Below, piece after piece: positions 1 through 6,275 of a DNA stretch of 6,275 bases (the first letter of the stretch is position 1; every line of letters begins with the position of its first letter). The notes beneath the pieces are model-generated. The model made no database searches. It was not told the DNA's origin and was given only the letters and a program-made list of their open reading frames with translations. The translations under genes were made by a program, and so were the position numbers. Source of the DNA: Acidobacteriota bacterium (GTDB lineage Bacteria; Acidobacteriota; Thermoanaerobaculia; Multivoradales; JAHEKO01); contig JAUWSP010000175.1 in the NCBI GenBank assembly GCA_030610025.1, positions 1 through 6,275 on the forward strand. The letters are read 5' to 3'.

Positions 1-2751
1 ATCGAGAGCCATGTGCTCATGCTGTCGTCGAACAACATCCTGAGCCCCGCCAGTGGCCGTCCGCTCGCCGTGCCAAGTCAGGACATGGTGCTTGGCGCCT
101 ACTACCTGACGATGCGCCGCGATGGAGCCAAGGGCGAAGGCCGGACCTTTCACGACTTCGACTCCGTGCTCCTGGCGCTGCACGAGGGCGTAGTGGAGAC
201 TCAGGCCCCGATTCGGGTGCGCTATACCGGCTCTTTCATCAATCTCGAGACCCAGTATCACGACCAGGACCTCTTGCATACCGACGTGGAGCAGTTGGAT
301 CGTCAATTGATCGATACGACGGTCGGCCGGGTTATTTTGAATATGCACTTGCCGGAGCAGATTCCGTTTGTCAACGGCCTGTTGAAGAAGCGGGCGCTGC
401 AAGAGTTGGTGGGCTATAGCTACATCGAGCACGGTAACGACATGACTGTCAAGATGCTGGACGAGATCAAGGAGGTCAGCTTCCTCTACGCCACCAAGGC
501 GGGGGTGTCGTTCGGCATCGACGACATGGTAATCCCAGCCAAGAAGTCTGCGCTCCTCGACAAGGCGCGGGCCGATGTGATTCAGATCGAGAAGCAGCGA
601 ACGGGCGGGGTCATCACGGCTGGTGAGCGACACAACAAGATCATCGACATCTGGCATCGCGTCACTGAGAGCGTCTCGGAAGAGATGTTCAGCGATATGG
701 CCGAAGTCGAGGAGGCCAAAGGGGAATTCAATCCGATCCGCCTGATGGCCGATTCCGGTGCTCGAGGCTCTCGCGAGCAAGTGCGGCAGCTGGCCGGTAT
801 GCGAGGTCTGATGTCCAAGCCGTCGGGTGAGATTATCGAGACCCCGATTACCGCCAACTTTCGTGAAGGTCTCTCAGTGATTCAGTACTTCATCTCGACT
901 CACGGGGCGCGAAAGGGTCTGGCCGATACGGCCCTGAAGACTGCCGATTCCGGGTATCTCACCCGCCGTCTGGTGGACGTGGCGCAAGATGTGATCGTCA
1001 CCGAGGAGGACTGTGGAACCATCGATGGCATTTTCGTGACCGCCATCATGGAGGGTGGCGACATTCTCGAGCCGTTGCGCGATCGCATCGCCGGTCGAGT
1101 CTGTCAGGAGGACGTTCACGACCCCGCCGGTGGAGCGCTGCTGTGCAGCATCGGGCAGGAGGTGTCCGAGCCCATTGCCAACACGATTCAGGCCGCGGGT
1201 ATCGAGCGGGTGAAGATCCGGTCGGCGTTGAGCTGTGAGACTCGGCGAGGGGTGTGTATCGCTTGTTACGGGCGCAACCTCGCCACCGGCAGGATGACCA
1301 ATATCGGCGAGGCCGTCGGCGTGATTGCGGCCCAGTCGATCGGTGAGCCTGGCACGCAGCTGACCATGAGGACCTTCCATTACGGGGGTTCCGCCAGTCG
1401 AGTCTCGGAACAGTCGAAGCACGCCTCCAAGAACCCGGGGACCGTCAAGTTCATCAATGTCTCTACGGTGGAGAGCAAGAAGGGCGACCTGGTAGTGGTC
1501 AACCGTAACGGCAAGATGGTGGTTGTGGATGCTCGAGATCGTGAATTGGAGCGCTACGCCCTGGCCTACGGCTCTCATCTGCTGGTCCGCGAAGGTCAGG
1601 AGATCCAGCCGGAAACCGAGCTCGTCGAATGGGACCCTTTCACCTCGTCCGTACTTACGGAAATCGCGGGCAAGGTCAGTTTTCACGATGTGCTCGAAGG
1701 CGAGAACGTGCGTGAGGAGACCGACCCTGTGACGGGTCTGTCGCAGCGCATCATCGTGGACGCGCCGCAGGCAGAGAAGCGAGCCCCGGCGATTGTCGTC
1801 TCAGGGAGAGGTAAGGAAGAGCGCAAGTACCTGTTGCCGACCGGCTCACATCTCATGATTCTGGATGGGGCGTCGGTCTTCCCTGGCGATGTGTTGGTGA
1901 AGATCCCGCGAGAGACCACCAAGACGAAGGACATCACCGGTGGTTTGCCGAGAGTCGTGGAGCTCTTCGAGGCTCGGACTCCCAAGGAGCCAGCCATCAT
2001 CAGTGAAATCGACGGAACCGTGCAGTTGGGAGACATTCAAAAGGGTATGCGCAAGGTGGTGGTGCAGAGTGAAAGCGGCGACGTCCGCGAGTACCTGGTG
2101 CCCCGCTCGGTGCATATCAACGTGCACAACGGTGAATGGATTCGTGCCGGTGAGGCGCTGATCGACGGTCCCATCAATCCTCACGACATCCTGCAGGTCC
2201 TGGGTGAGAACGAACTGCAGCGCTACCTCGTGGACAAGATCCAAGAGGTGTACCGCTCCCAGAGCGTGTCCATCAACGACAAGCACATCGAGGTCATCGT
2301 GCGTCAGATGATGCGCTCGGTGAAGATCGAGGAGGTGGGGGATACTGAGTTTCTCATCGACGAGCAGGTCGATAAGTGGAGATTCCAGGGAGAGAATCAG
2401 CGGGTGCTGGATGCAGGGGGCAGCCCGGCCATCGGTCGGCCCATGCTGCAGGGCATCACCAAGGCCTCGCTCTCTACCGAGAGCTTCATCTCGGCGGCCA
2501 GCTTTCAGGAAACGACACGCGTGCTGACGGAAGCTGCCATCTACGGCAAGGTGGACTACCTGCGAGGGCTGAAAGAGAACGTGATCGTCGGTCGGTTGAT
2601 TCCTGCTGGGACCGGCATGGCGAAATATCACGACTTCCACATGGAAGAGGTCGTGTACGAGGACGATCTGGAGGGCGAGGGTGAGCTTCTCTTCGACTTC
2701 AGCGAGGGTGAGATTCGGGCCCTGCCTCAGGAGGTAACAGAAAGCGAGTAG
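1..2751 (+). CDS. rpoC: DNA-directed RNA polymerase subunit beta' (RpoC), C-terminal two-thirds, 5' end outside window
   Basis: Beta' forms the active centre and clamp of RNA polymerase with RpoB. The frame is open from base 1, and the first codons ([16 protein letters not shown]) match RpoC just after the catalytic NADFDGD loop, so the GTG at 13 is internal and not a start. The window holds 916 codons; by comparison with E. coli (1407 aa) about 475 residues are missing. Landmarks in order: F-loop/bridge-helix segment with GARGS and ANFREGL (about 757-960); four zinc-ligand cysteines at codons 1012, 1234, 1255 and 1264; N-terminal half of the trigger loop with [15 protein letters not shown] (about 1336-1380); an SI3-like insertion (about 1390-1920) with beta-rich repeats; second half of the trigger loop starting DITGGLPRV (1930); and the C-terminal clamp/switch segment [22 protein letters not shown] (2455-2520). 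It ends in an acidic tail and TAG at 2749-2751. No key residue appears lost. Identification is secure. Confidence 0.98.
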   Translation: MESHVLMLSSNNILSPASGRPLAVPSQDMVLGAYYLTMRRDGAKGEGRTFHDFDSVLLALHEGVVETQAPIRVRYTGSFINLETQYHDQDLLHTDVEQLDRQLIDTTVGRVILNMHLPEQIPFVNGLLKKRALQELVGYSYIEHGNDMTVKMLDEIKEVSFLYATKAGVSFGIDDMVIPAKKSALLDKARADVIQIEKQRTGGVITAGERHNKIIDIWHRVTESVSEEMFSDMAEVEEAKGEFNPIRLMADSGARGSREQVRQLAGMRGLMSKPSGEIIETPITANFREGLSVIQYFISTHGARKGLADTALKTADSGYLTRRLVDVAQDVIVTEEDCGTIDGIFVTAIMEGGDILEPLRDRIAGRVCQEDVHDPAGGALLCSIGQEVSEPIANTIQAAGIERVKIRSALSCETRRGVCIACYGRNLATGRMTNIGEAVGVIAAQSIGEPGTQLTMRTFHYGGSASRVSEQSKHASKNPGTVKFINVSTVESKKGDLVVVNRNGKMVVVDARDRELERYALAYGSHLLVREGQEIQPETELVEWDPFTSSVLTEIAGKVSFHDVLEGENVREETDPVTGLSQRIIVDAPQAEKRAPAIVVSGRGKEERKYLLPTGSHLMILDGASVFPGDVLVKIPRETTKTKDITGGLPRVVELFEARTPKEPAIISEIDGTVQLGDIQKGMRKVVVQSESGDVREYLVPRSVHINVHNGEWIRAGEALIDGPINPHDILQVLGENELQRYLVDKIQEVYRSQSVSINDKHIEVIVRQMMRSVKIEEVGDTEFLIDEQVDKWRFQGENQRVLDAGGSPAIGRPMLQGITKASLSTESFISAASFQETTRVLTEAAIYGKVDYLRGLKENVIVGRLIPAGTGMAKYHDFHMEEVVYEDDLEGEGELLFDFSEGEIRALPQEVTESE

Positions 2752-2764
2752 GAAGCCAGGCAGG

Positions 2765-2793
2765 AAGGGGCCTCGCATTCGAGTTTGCCCCTT
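2765..2793 (+). other. Stem-loop just downstream of rpoC
   Basis: AAGGGGC (2765-2771) is perfectly complementary to GCCCCTT (2787-2793). Inside it CTCG (2772-2775) pairs with CGAG (2780-2783) around a CATT loop, leaving a 3-nt TTT bulge on the 3' side. That gives 11 base pairs starting 13 nt after the rpoC stop. The bases after it (GACGATGGGG) are not a T-tract, so this is not a standard intrinsic terminator. It could protect the rpoC 3' end, slow polymerase or be a processing site. Its 3' arm overlaps the -35 element of the candidate rpsL promoter. The pairing is seen; the function is unknown. Confidence 0.5.
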
Positions 2794-2821
2794 GACGATG
2801 GGGTGGTCGGACTGCTAACTT
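2792..2821 (+). promoter_or_regulatory. Candidate sigma-70-type promoter (extended -10) for the rpsL-rpsG-fusA-tuf operon
   Basis: TTGACG at 2792-2797 matches five of six bases of the -35 consensus. After 18 nt comes TAACTT at 2816-2821, which keeps the most conserved -10 positions (first T, A and last T) and is preceded by TG plus one base (2813-2815), an extended -10. Transcription would begin near 2828 and give rpsL a leader of about 155 nt. The site lies between the housekeeping rpoC and the str genes, where an independent promoter is plausible, but read-through from rpoBC is equally possible. The -10 itself is weak (three of six), so this is a prediction. Confidence 0.4.
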
Positions 2822-2897
2822 AGCGCGGTTTGGCGGTCCCTGAGGTCCACTTGGACTGGCAAGGGTAGTTTCGCTCAATTTTTTGGTTGTTTTGAAG

Positions 2898-2921
2898 TCA
2901 CCCGCTGGGGTGTTCGGGTGG
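2898..2921 (+). other. Stem-loop in the rpsL leader
   Basis: CACCCG (2899-2904) is perfectly complementary to CGGGTG (2915-2920), extended by a T-G wobble at 2898/2921, around a 10-nt loop. It lies about 60 nt before the rpsL start, in a G/T-rich leader that also holds a T6 run (2879-2884). There is no T-tract after it, so it is not a terminator. It may be a leader structure acting on rpsL translation, or a chance pairing; a 6-bp stem in GC-rich DNA is weak evidence. Confidence 0.25.
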
Positions 2922-2982
2922 GCGTTGACGGGTGCGATAAAGAGTTGTAGTCGTACGAAGAAAGTACCGGGAGAGTTGGTAG

Positions 2983-3357
2983 ATGCCGACAATTCATCAA
3001 TTGGTTCGCAAAGGGCGGAAACGCCACAAGGCGAAAACAAAAAGTCCGGCGCTGCAGGGGTCTCCGCAGAAGCGGGGAGTCTGTGTGCGCGTCTATACGC
3101 AGACGCCCAAGAAGCCCAATTCGGCGTTGCGGAAGGTGGCGCGCGTGCGCTTGACCAACGGCATAGAGGTGACCACCTATATTCCGGGTGTAGGGCACAA
3201 CTTGCAGGAGCACTCCATCGTGCTGATTCGCGGAGGGCGTGTGAAGGACCTGCCAGGAGTTCGTTACCACGTCGTGCGTGGGACGCTCGACGCTGTGGGT
3301 GTCGAGGACCGGCGCCAGAGTCGTTCGAAGTATGGCGCCAAGCGCCCCAAGTCATAG
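2983..3357 (+). CDS. rpsL: 30S ribosomal protein S12
   Basis: S12 sits at the 30S decoding centre and helps check codon-anticodon pairing. The 124-residue product has the usual family length and the expected N-terminus ([12 protein letters not shown]), which fixes the ATG at 2983. The universal segments are present: PQKRGVC (28-34), [12 protein letters not shown] (41-52), GHNLQEHS (71-78), [13 protein letters not shown] (84-96) and the C-terminal [10 protein letters not shown]. Lys43 and Lys88 (counting Met), the classic sites of streptomycin resistance or dependence in E. coli, are wild type, so target-based resistance is not suggested. Asp89, the residue methylthiolated in some bacteria, is present. 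The ribosome binding site is modest: GGGAGA at 2969-2974, 8 nt before the start. It is the first gene of the str cluster, 231 nt after rpoC, and ends with TAG 29 nt before rpsG. Confidence 0.98.
   Translation: MPTIHQLVRKGRKRHKAKTKSPALQGSPQKRGVCVRVYTQTPKKPNSALRKVARVRLTNGIEVTTYIPGVGHNLQEHSIVLIRGGRVKDLPGVRYHVVRGTLDAVGVEDRRQSRSKYGAKRPKS
3311..3339 (+). repeat. Inverted repeat inside the 3' end of rpsL
   Basis: GGCGCCA (3311-3317) is perfectly complementary to TGGCGCC (3333-3339), with a 15-nt loop. It ends 15 nt before the rpsL stop and 47 nt before the rpsG start. It encodes part of the conserved tail [12 protein letters not shown], so codon constraint alone may explain it. Its position would suit an S7-responsive structure, since the rpsL-rpsG spacer itself has none. 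The pairing is seen; the role is a guess. Confidence 0.25.
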
Positions 3358-3371
3358 GTAGGAAAAAGGCA

Positions 3372-3377
3372 AGAGGT
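3372..3377 (+). promoter_or_regulatory. Ribosome binding site of rpsG in a short, unstructured rpsL-rpsG spacer
   Basis: AGAGGT lies 9 nt before the rpsG ATG at 3387. The whole spacer (3358-3386) is 29 nt, purine-rich, and shows no stem. In E. coli the corresponding spacer is about three times longer and folds into the S7 translational operator, so that operator does not exist here in the same form. Confidence 0.6.
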
Positions 3378-3380
3378 TGA

Positions 3381-3857
<477 letters not shown>

Positions 3858-3860
3858 CGC

Positions 3861-3890
3861 CGGTGTTTCCCGCTGAGGCGGGAAGAACCG
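3861..3890 (+). other. Strong stem-loop immediately after rpsG
   Basis: TTCCCGC (3867-3873) and GCGGGAA (3878-3884) form seven perfect pairs around a TGAG tetraloop. The stem continues with a T-G wobble (3866/3885), one G-A mismatch (3865/3886) and four more pairs, CGGT (3861-3864) with ACCG (3887-3890). This is the most stable-looking hairpin in the window and starts 3 nt after the rpsG stop. The next bases (AGGCCGTATG) are not a T-tract, so full intrinsic termination is unlikely. It could be an mRNA stability or processing element, a partial attenuator that sets the S7 to EF-G ratio, or a protein-binding site. Confidence 0.6.
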
Positions 3891-3897
3891 AGGCCGT

Positions 3898-3987
3898 ATG
3901 GGTATGCGCAAGTCGTTTCAGCGACGGCACAGGGATGCTGTCGCTTTTGTGCCGAAGGGAAAAGGGACCAGGCTTCAAGGTAGGTAG
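3898..3987 (+). other. Possible 29-codon ORF between rpsG and fusA (leader-peptide candidate)
   Basis: An ATG at 3898 (or 3904) opens a frame that ends with TAG at 3985-3987, 6 nt before the fusA ATG. From the first ATG the peptide is 29 residues and strongly basic (MGMRKSFQRRHRDAVAFVPK, then nine more). A GAGG at 3890-3893 lies 4 nt before the first ATG and 10 nt before the second. The frame runs through the alternative stems at 3912-3954 and covers the fusA ribosome binding site, so its translation could influence fusA. I recognise no family. An open frame of this length is quite likely by chance in GC-rich DNA, so confidence that it is a gene is low. Confidence 0.15.
3912..3954 (+). other. 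Competing or pseudoknot-like stems in the rpsG-fusA spacer
   Basis: Three stems share bases here. Stem 1 pairs GTCGT (3912-3916) with GCGAC (3921-3925), TTCA loop, one wobble. Stem 2 pairs AGCGAC (3920-3925) with GTCGCT (3940-3945). Stem 3 pairs CGGCACA (3925-3931) with TGTGCCG (3948-3954), with a 16-nt loop. Stems 1 and 2 exclude each other. Stems 2 and 3 interleave, so they are either alternatives or an H-type pseudoknot with very short connecting loops. The set lies about 40 nt before the fusA start. The pairings are seen; a regulatory switch is inference. Confidence 0.35.
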
Positions 3988-3993
3988 ATCGTC

Positions 3994-6069
3994 ATGTCAC
4001 GCAAGATTCCACTCGAACGAATCCGCAATATCGGCATCATGGCGCACATTGATGCCGGTAAGACGACGACTACCGAGCGCATCCTCTACTACACCGGTGT
4101 GAACTACAAGATCGGTGAAGTTCACGACGGGACTGCGACCATGGACTGGATGGTGCAAGAGCAGGAGAGGGGCATCACGATCACCTCGGCTGCGACGACT
4201 TGCTTCTGGAATGACTACCGCATCAACATCATCGATACCCCCGGTCATGTGGACTTCACTGCGGAGGTGGAGCGCTCCCTACGGGTTCTGGACGGTGCCA
4301 TCGCCGTTTTCGACGCCGTGGCCGGAGTCGAGCCGCAGACCGAGACGGTGTGGCGGCAGGCGGATCGGTATCGGGTCCCCAGGATGGCCTTCATCAACAA
4401 GATGGACCGTGTCGGCGCCGACTTCGAGCGTTGCGTGTCCATGATGCGCTCCCGCCTGGCTGCCGCGCCGGTTGTCTTGCAACTGCCGTGGGGCAAAGAA
4501 GACAGCTTCCAGGGCATCATCGACCTGGTAGAGATGCGGGGCATCTCCTATACGGACGAATCTCTGGGTGCCGACTTCGAGTTGGTGGAGCTTCCCGATG
4601 GCTATGCCGAGCAAGCCCAAAAAGCGCGGGAAGAGATGGTCGAGACGGTCGCCGAGACGGACGACGAGTTGTTGGAGAAGTACCTCTCTGGAGAAGAGAT
4701 CACCAACGACGAGCTGCGAGCGGCCATTCGGCGAGCTACTATCACGAACCTACTCCAGCCTGTCCTGTGTGGTAGCGCCTTCAAGAACAAAGGTGTGCAG
4801 CCCTTGTTGGATGCTGTGATCGAATACCTGCCGTCACCACTGGATATTCCGCCTATCGAGGGCACGGATCTCAATAGTGGTGAGCCGTTGATCCGGGCGA
4901 GCTCTGACGACGAGCCGTTCGCCGCGTTGGTCTTCAAGATCATGACCGACCCCTTCGTGGGTCAGTTGGCCTATTTTCGGGTCTATTCCGGGCACGTCGA
5001 GACCGGCACCACCGTTCTCAATGTCGCTTCCAGCAGAAAAGAGCGGATCGGACGACTTCTGAAGATGCATGCCAACAAGCGTGAGGAGATCTCAGAAGTC
5101 TGGGCGGGGGACATTGCCGCAGCCGTGGGGCTGAAAGGGGTTACCACCGGCGACACCATCTCCGATGTGAAGAGCCCGGTGCTGCTCGAGTCCATGAGCT
5201 TCCCGGAGCCGGTGATCGCGGTCTCCATCGAGCCGAAGACCAAGGCCGACCAGGAGAAGCTGGCTCTGACCCTGGGCAAGCTGCAGCAGGAAGACCCGAC
5301 CTTCAAGGTGCATACAGAGCCGGATACCGGGCAAACTCTCATTTCTGGAATGGGTGAGCTTCACCTGGAGATCATCACGGATCGGCTGGTTCGAGAGTTC
5401 AACGTCGGAGCCAACATCGGCACTCCGCAGGTGGCCTACAAAGAGTCGCTGACGCTCGAGGCCCCTGGCGAGGGTCGATTCGTCCGGCAGAGTGGCGGTC
5501 GTGGTCAGTTCGGGCACTGCAAGATTCGTCTGCGGCCGGGATCGGACGGCGACTTTACATTCAACGACAAGATCAAGGGCGGCGCGATTCCCCGGGAGTT
5601 CATCAAGCCCGTCGAGCAGGGCATTCGCGAAGCGATGGAGACGGGTCCGCTGGCCGGCTACCCGATTACCGGAGTCGAGATCGACCTGTACGACGGCACT
5701 TTTCACGAAGTGGATTCGTCGGAGCTAGCCTTCAAGATCGCCGGCTCGATGGCGTTTCAGGATGCTTGCAAGCGAGCGAATCCGGTTCTTCTGGAACCGG
5801 TCATGTCCGTCGAGGTCGTCACTCCGGAGGAGTACATGGGTGACGTAATTGGAGACGTCACCTCCCGTCGGGGGCGCGTTCAGCACATGGAGGCCAGGGG
5901 AAATGCTCAGGTCGTCAGCTGCAAGGTGCCGCTGTCGGAGATGTTCGGATATGCCACCGACCTGCGCTCGGTGACACAGGGCCGGGCGACGTACTCGATG
6001 CAGTTTTCGAGCTACGAGCAGGCGCCGAAGAGCGTCAGTGAAGAGGTGGTGGCGAGGGCTGCCGGGTAA
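3994..6069 (+). CDS. fusA: Translation elongation factor G (EF-G)
   Basis: EF-G is the ribosomal translocase, a GTPase that moves tRNAs and mRNA after peptide transfer and, with RRF, splits post-termination ribosomes. The 691-residue length fits canonical EF-G. GTPase motifs are intact: G1 AHIDAGKT (17-24), switch I RGITI (59-63), G3 DTPGH (81-85, catalytic His85), G4 NKMD (135-138) and G5 GSAFKNKG (260-267). The G' insertion (about 155-255), domain II (about 290-400) and domain III with GMGELHLEI (452-460) follow. Domain IV carries [10 protein letters not shown] (499-508) and its tip HEVDSSE with His571, which matches the decoding-site histidine of E. coli EF-G; domain V ends the protein. 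This argues for a functional translocase rather than a TetM-type protein. The start is supported by the conserved N-terminus and by AAGGTAGG at 3977-3984. It lies 136 nt after rpsG and 52 nt before tuf. Some lineages carry specialised EF-G paralogues, which I cannot exclude. Confidence 0.98.
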   Translation: MSRKIPLERIRNIGIMAHIDAGKTTTTERILYYTGVNYKIGEVHDGTATMDWMVQEQERGITITSAATTCFWNDYRINIIDTPGHVDFTAEVERSLRVLDGAIAVFDAVAGVEPQTETVWRQADRYRVPRMAFINKMDRVGADFERCVSMMRSRLAAAPVVLQLPWGKEDSFQGIIDLVEMRGISYTDESLGADFELVELPDGYAEQAQKAREEMVETVAETDDELLEKYLSGEEITNDELRAAIRRATITNLLQPVLCGSAFKNKGVQPLLDAVIEYLPSPLDIPPIEGTDLNSGEPLIRASSDDEPFAALVFKIMTDPFVGQLAYFRVYSGHVETGTTVLNVASSRKERIGRLLKMHANKREEISEVWAGDIAAAVGLKGVTTGDTISDVKSPVLLESMSFPEPVIAVSIEPKTKADQEKLALTLGKLQQEDPTFKVHTEPDTGQTLISGMGELHLEIITDRLVREFNVGANIGTPQVAYKESLTLEAPGEGRFVRQSGGRGQFGHCKIRLRPGSDGDFTFNDKIKGGAIPREFIKPVEQGIREAMETGPLAGYPITGVEIDLYDGTFHEVDSSELAFKIAGSMAFQDACKRANPVLLEPVMSVEVVTPEEYMGDVIGDVTSRRGRVQHMEARGNAQVVSCKVPLSEMFGYATDLRSVTQGRATYSMQFSSYEQAPKSVSEEVVARAAG
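5782..5800 (+). repeat. Perfect inverted repeat within fusA
   Basis: CCGGTTC (5782-5788) pairs with GAACCGG (5794-5800) around a 5-nt loop. It encodes part of the conserved [10 protein letters not shown] segment of domain V, so it may be a by-product of codon choice. It is not followed by a T-tract and is unlikely to terminate transcription. Confidence 0.25.
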
Positions 6070-6110
6070 ATCGTTTTTCTGTACTGAGAGAAGAGCAAAG
6101 GTAGGGATCG

Positions 6111-6115
6111 AGGAG
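6111..6115 (+). promoter_or_regulatory. Strong ribosome binding site of tuf
   Basis: AGGAG lies 6 nt before the tuf ATG at 6122. It is the best Shine-Dalgarno sequence in the window, clearly stronger than those of rpsL and fusA, as expected for one of the most abundant cell proteins. The 52-nt fusA-tuf spacer (6070-6121) also has a T5 run at 6074-6078 but no stem before it, so no terminator is seen and cotranscription with fusA is expected. Confidence 0.7.
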
Positions 6116-6121
6116 AAGGCC

Positions 6122-6275
6122 ATGGCTAAGGAAAAGTTCGAGCGTACAAAGCCGCACGTGAATGTAGGGACGATTGGTCACGTGGACCATGGGAAGACGA
6201 CGTTGACAGCGGCGATCACCAAGGCGTTGGAGAAGAAGGGGATGGCGAGCTTCATCGCCTTCGACGAGATCGACA
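6122..6275 (+). CDS. tuf: Translation elongation factor Tu (EF-Tu), N-terminal 51 codons, cut by window end
   Basis: EF-Tu carries aminoacyl-tRNA to the ribosomal A site as a GTP complex. Only the first 51 of about 395 residues are present. The start [20 protein letters not shown] is the near-universal EF-Tu N-terminus, followed by the P-loop GHVDHGKT (19-26) and TLTAAIT. The segment after it ([18 protein letters not shown]) lies where lineages vary and matches no specific group that I can name with certainty. The frame is open to the end of the window. The order fusA-tuf is the usual str operon arrangement; many bacteria have a second tuf copy elsewhere, which cannot be judged here. Confidence 0.97.
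   Translation, partial: MAKEKFERTKPHVNVGTIGHVDHGKTTLTAAITKALEKKGMASFIAFDEID

Noticed and set aside
874..1686. 270-codon open frame on the minus strand opposite rpoC
   Set aside because: It lies opposite the bridge helix, zinc site and trigger-loop codons of rpoC, which explain the sequence fully; GC-rich codon bias commonly produces such frames.
1846..2778. 310-codon open frame on the minus strand opposite rpoC
   Set aside because: It is antisense to strongly conserved rpoC codons; its predicted protein is rich in His, Leu and Asp as expected for a mirror frame and shows no family motif.
2798..2818. Six-codon ORF (MGWSDC) in the rpoC-rpsL spacer, considered as a leader peptide
   Set aside because: No ribosome binding site lies at a suitable distance, and it sits inside the candidate promoter spacer, upstream of the expected transcription start.
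2838..2884. Imperfect stem (CCCT/AGGG with inner GTCC/GGAC) followed by a T6 run, considered as an intrinsic terminator before rpsL
   Set aside because: The stem is short and broken by unpaired bases, and the T-run begins 13 nt after it, too far for a normal terminator.
2925..2953. Second TTGACG (2925-2930) with TAGTCG 17 nt downstream as a closer rpsL promoter
   Set aside because: The -10 matches only the first two bases and would leave a very short leader; the upstream candidate is better. It cannot be excluded as a weak start.
2883..3380. 165-codon + strand frame overlapping rpsL
   Set aside because: Most of it is the +1 or -1 shadow of rpsL; the S12 frame is unambiguous and this product has no recognisable domain.
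3863..4102. 79-codon + strand frame starting with GTG in the rpsG-fusA gap and running into fusA
   Set aside because: Half of it overlaps the conserved EF-G N-terminus in another frame, and the GTG lies inside the post-rpsG hairpin without a ribosome binding site.
6074..6085. T5 run and TGTACT after fusA, considered as a terminator or tuf promoter
   Set aside because: No stem precedes the T-run, and no -35-like sequence lies 16-18 nt before TGTACT.

Overview
This window is a bacterial core information-processing locus, read entirely on the + strand: the 3' two-thirds of rpoC (RNA polymerase beta' subunit), then rpsL (S12), rpsG (S7), fusA (EF-G) and the first 51 codons of tuf (EF-Tu). It is the classical str operon placed directly behind rpoC. 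All five reading frames are intact, and their diagnostic motifs are present. I see no mobile element, CRISPR array, tRNA, rRNA or accessory gene, and no sign of an undescribed multi-gene system.

The organism is a moderately GC-rich bacterium. RpoC carries an insertion between the two halves of the trigger loop, like the SI3 insertion of Proteobacteria, Acidobacteriota and several related phyla, and its C-terminal part resembles those groups rather than Firmicutes or Actinobacteria. S7 is the short 156-residue form ending in HYRW. An acidobacterial or 'deltaproteobacterial'-type lineage is my best guess, but it is an inference from memory of the families and not a placement.

Layout: 1-2751 rpoC (5' end outside the window); 2752-2982 a 231-nt spacer holding a stem-loop, a candidate extended -10 promoter and a second stem-loop; 2983-3357 rpsL; a 29-nt spacer; 3387-3857 rpsG; 3858-3993 a 136-nt spacer holding a strong hairpin, a set of mutually exclusive or pseudoknot-like stems, and a possible 29-codon ORF; 3994-6069 fusA; a 52-nt spacer; 6122 to the window end, tuf.

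The genes work together in gene expression. RpoC is the catalytic partner of RpoB in transcription. S12 and S7 are 30S proteins at the decoding centre and the head/E-site. EF-G drives translocation, and EF-Tu delivers aminoacyl-tRNA. The parts least explained by known genes are the two longer spacers. In E. coli the S7 translational operator sits between rpsL and rpsG. Here that gap is only 29 nt with no obvious structure, while the rpsG-fusA gap is long and structured. That makes regulation of this operon the only point in the window that deserves a second look.
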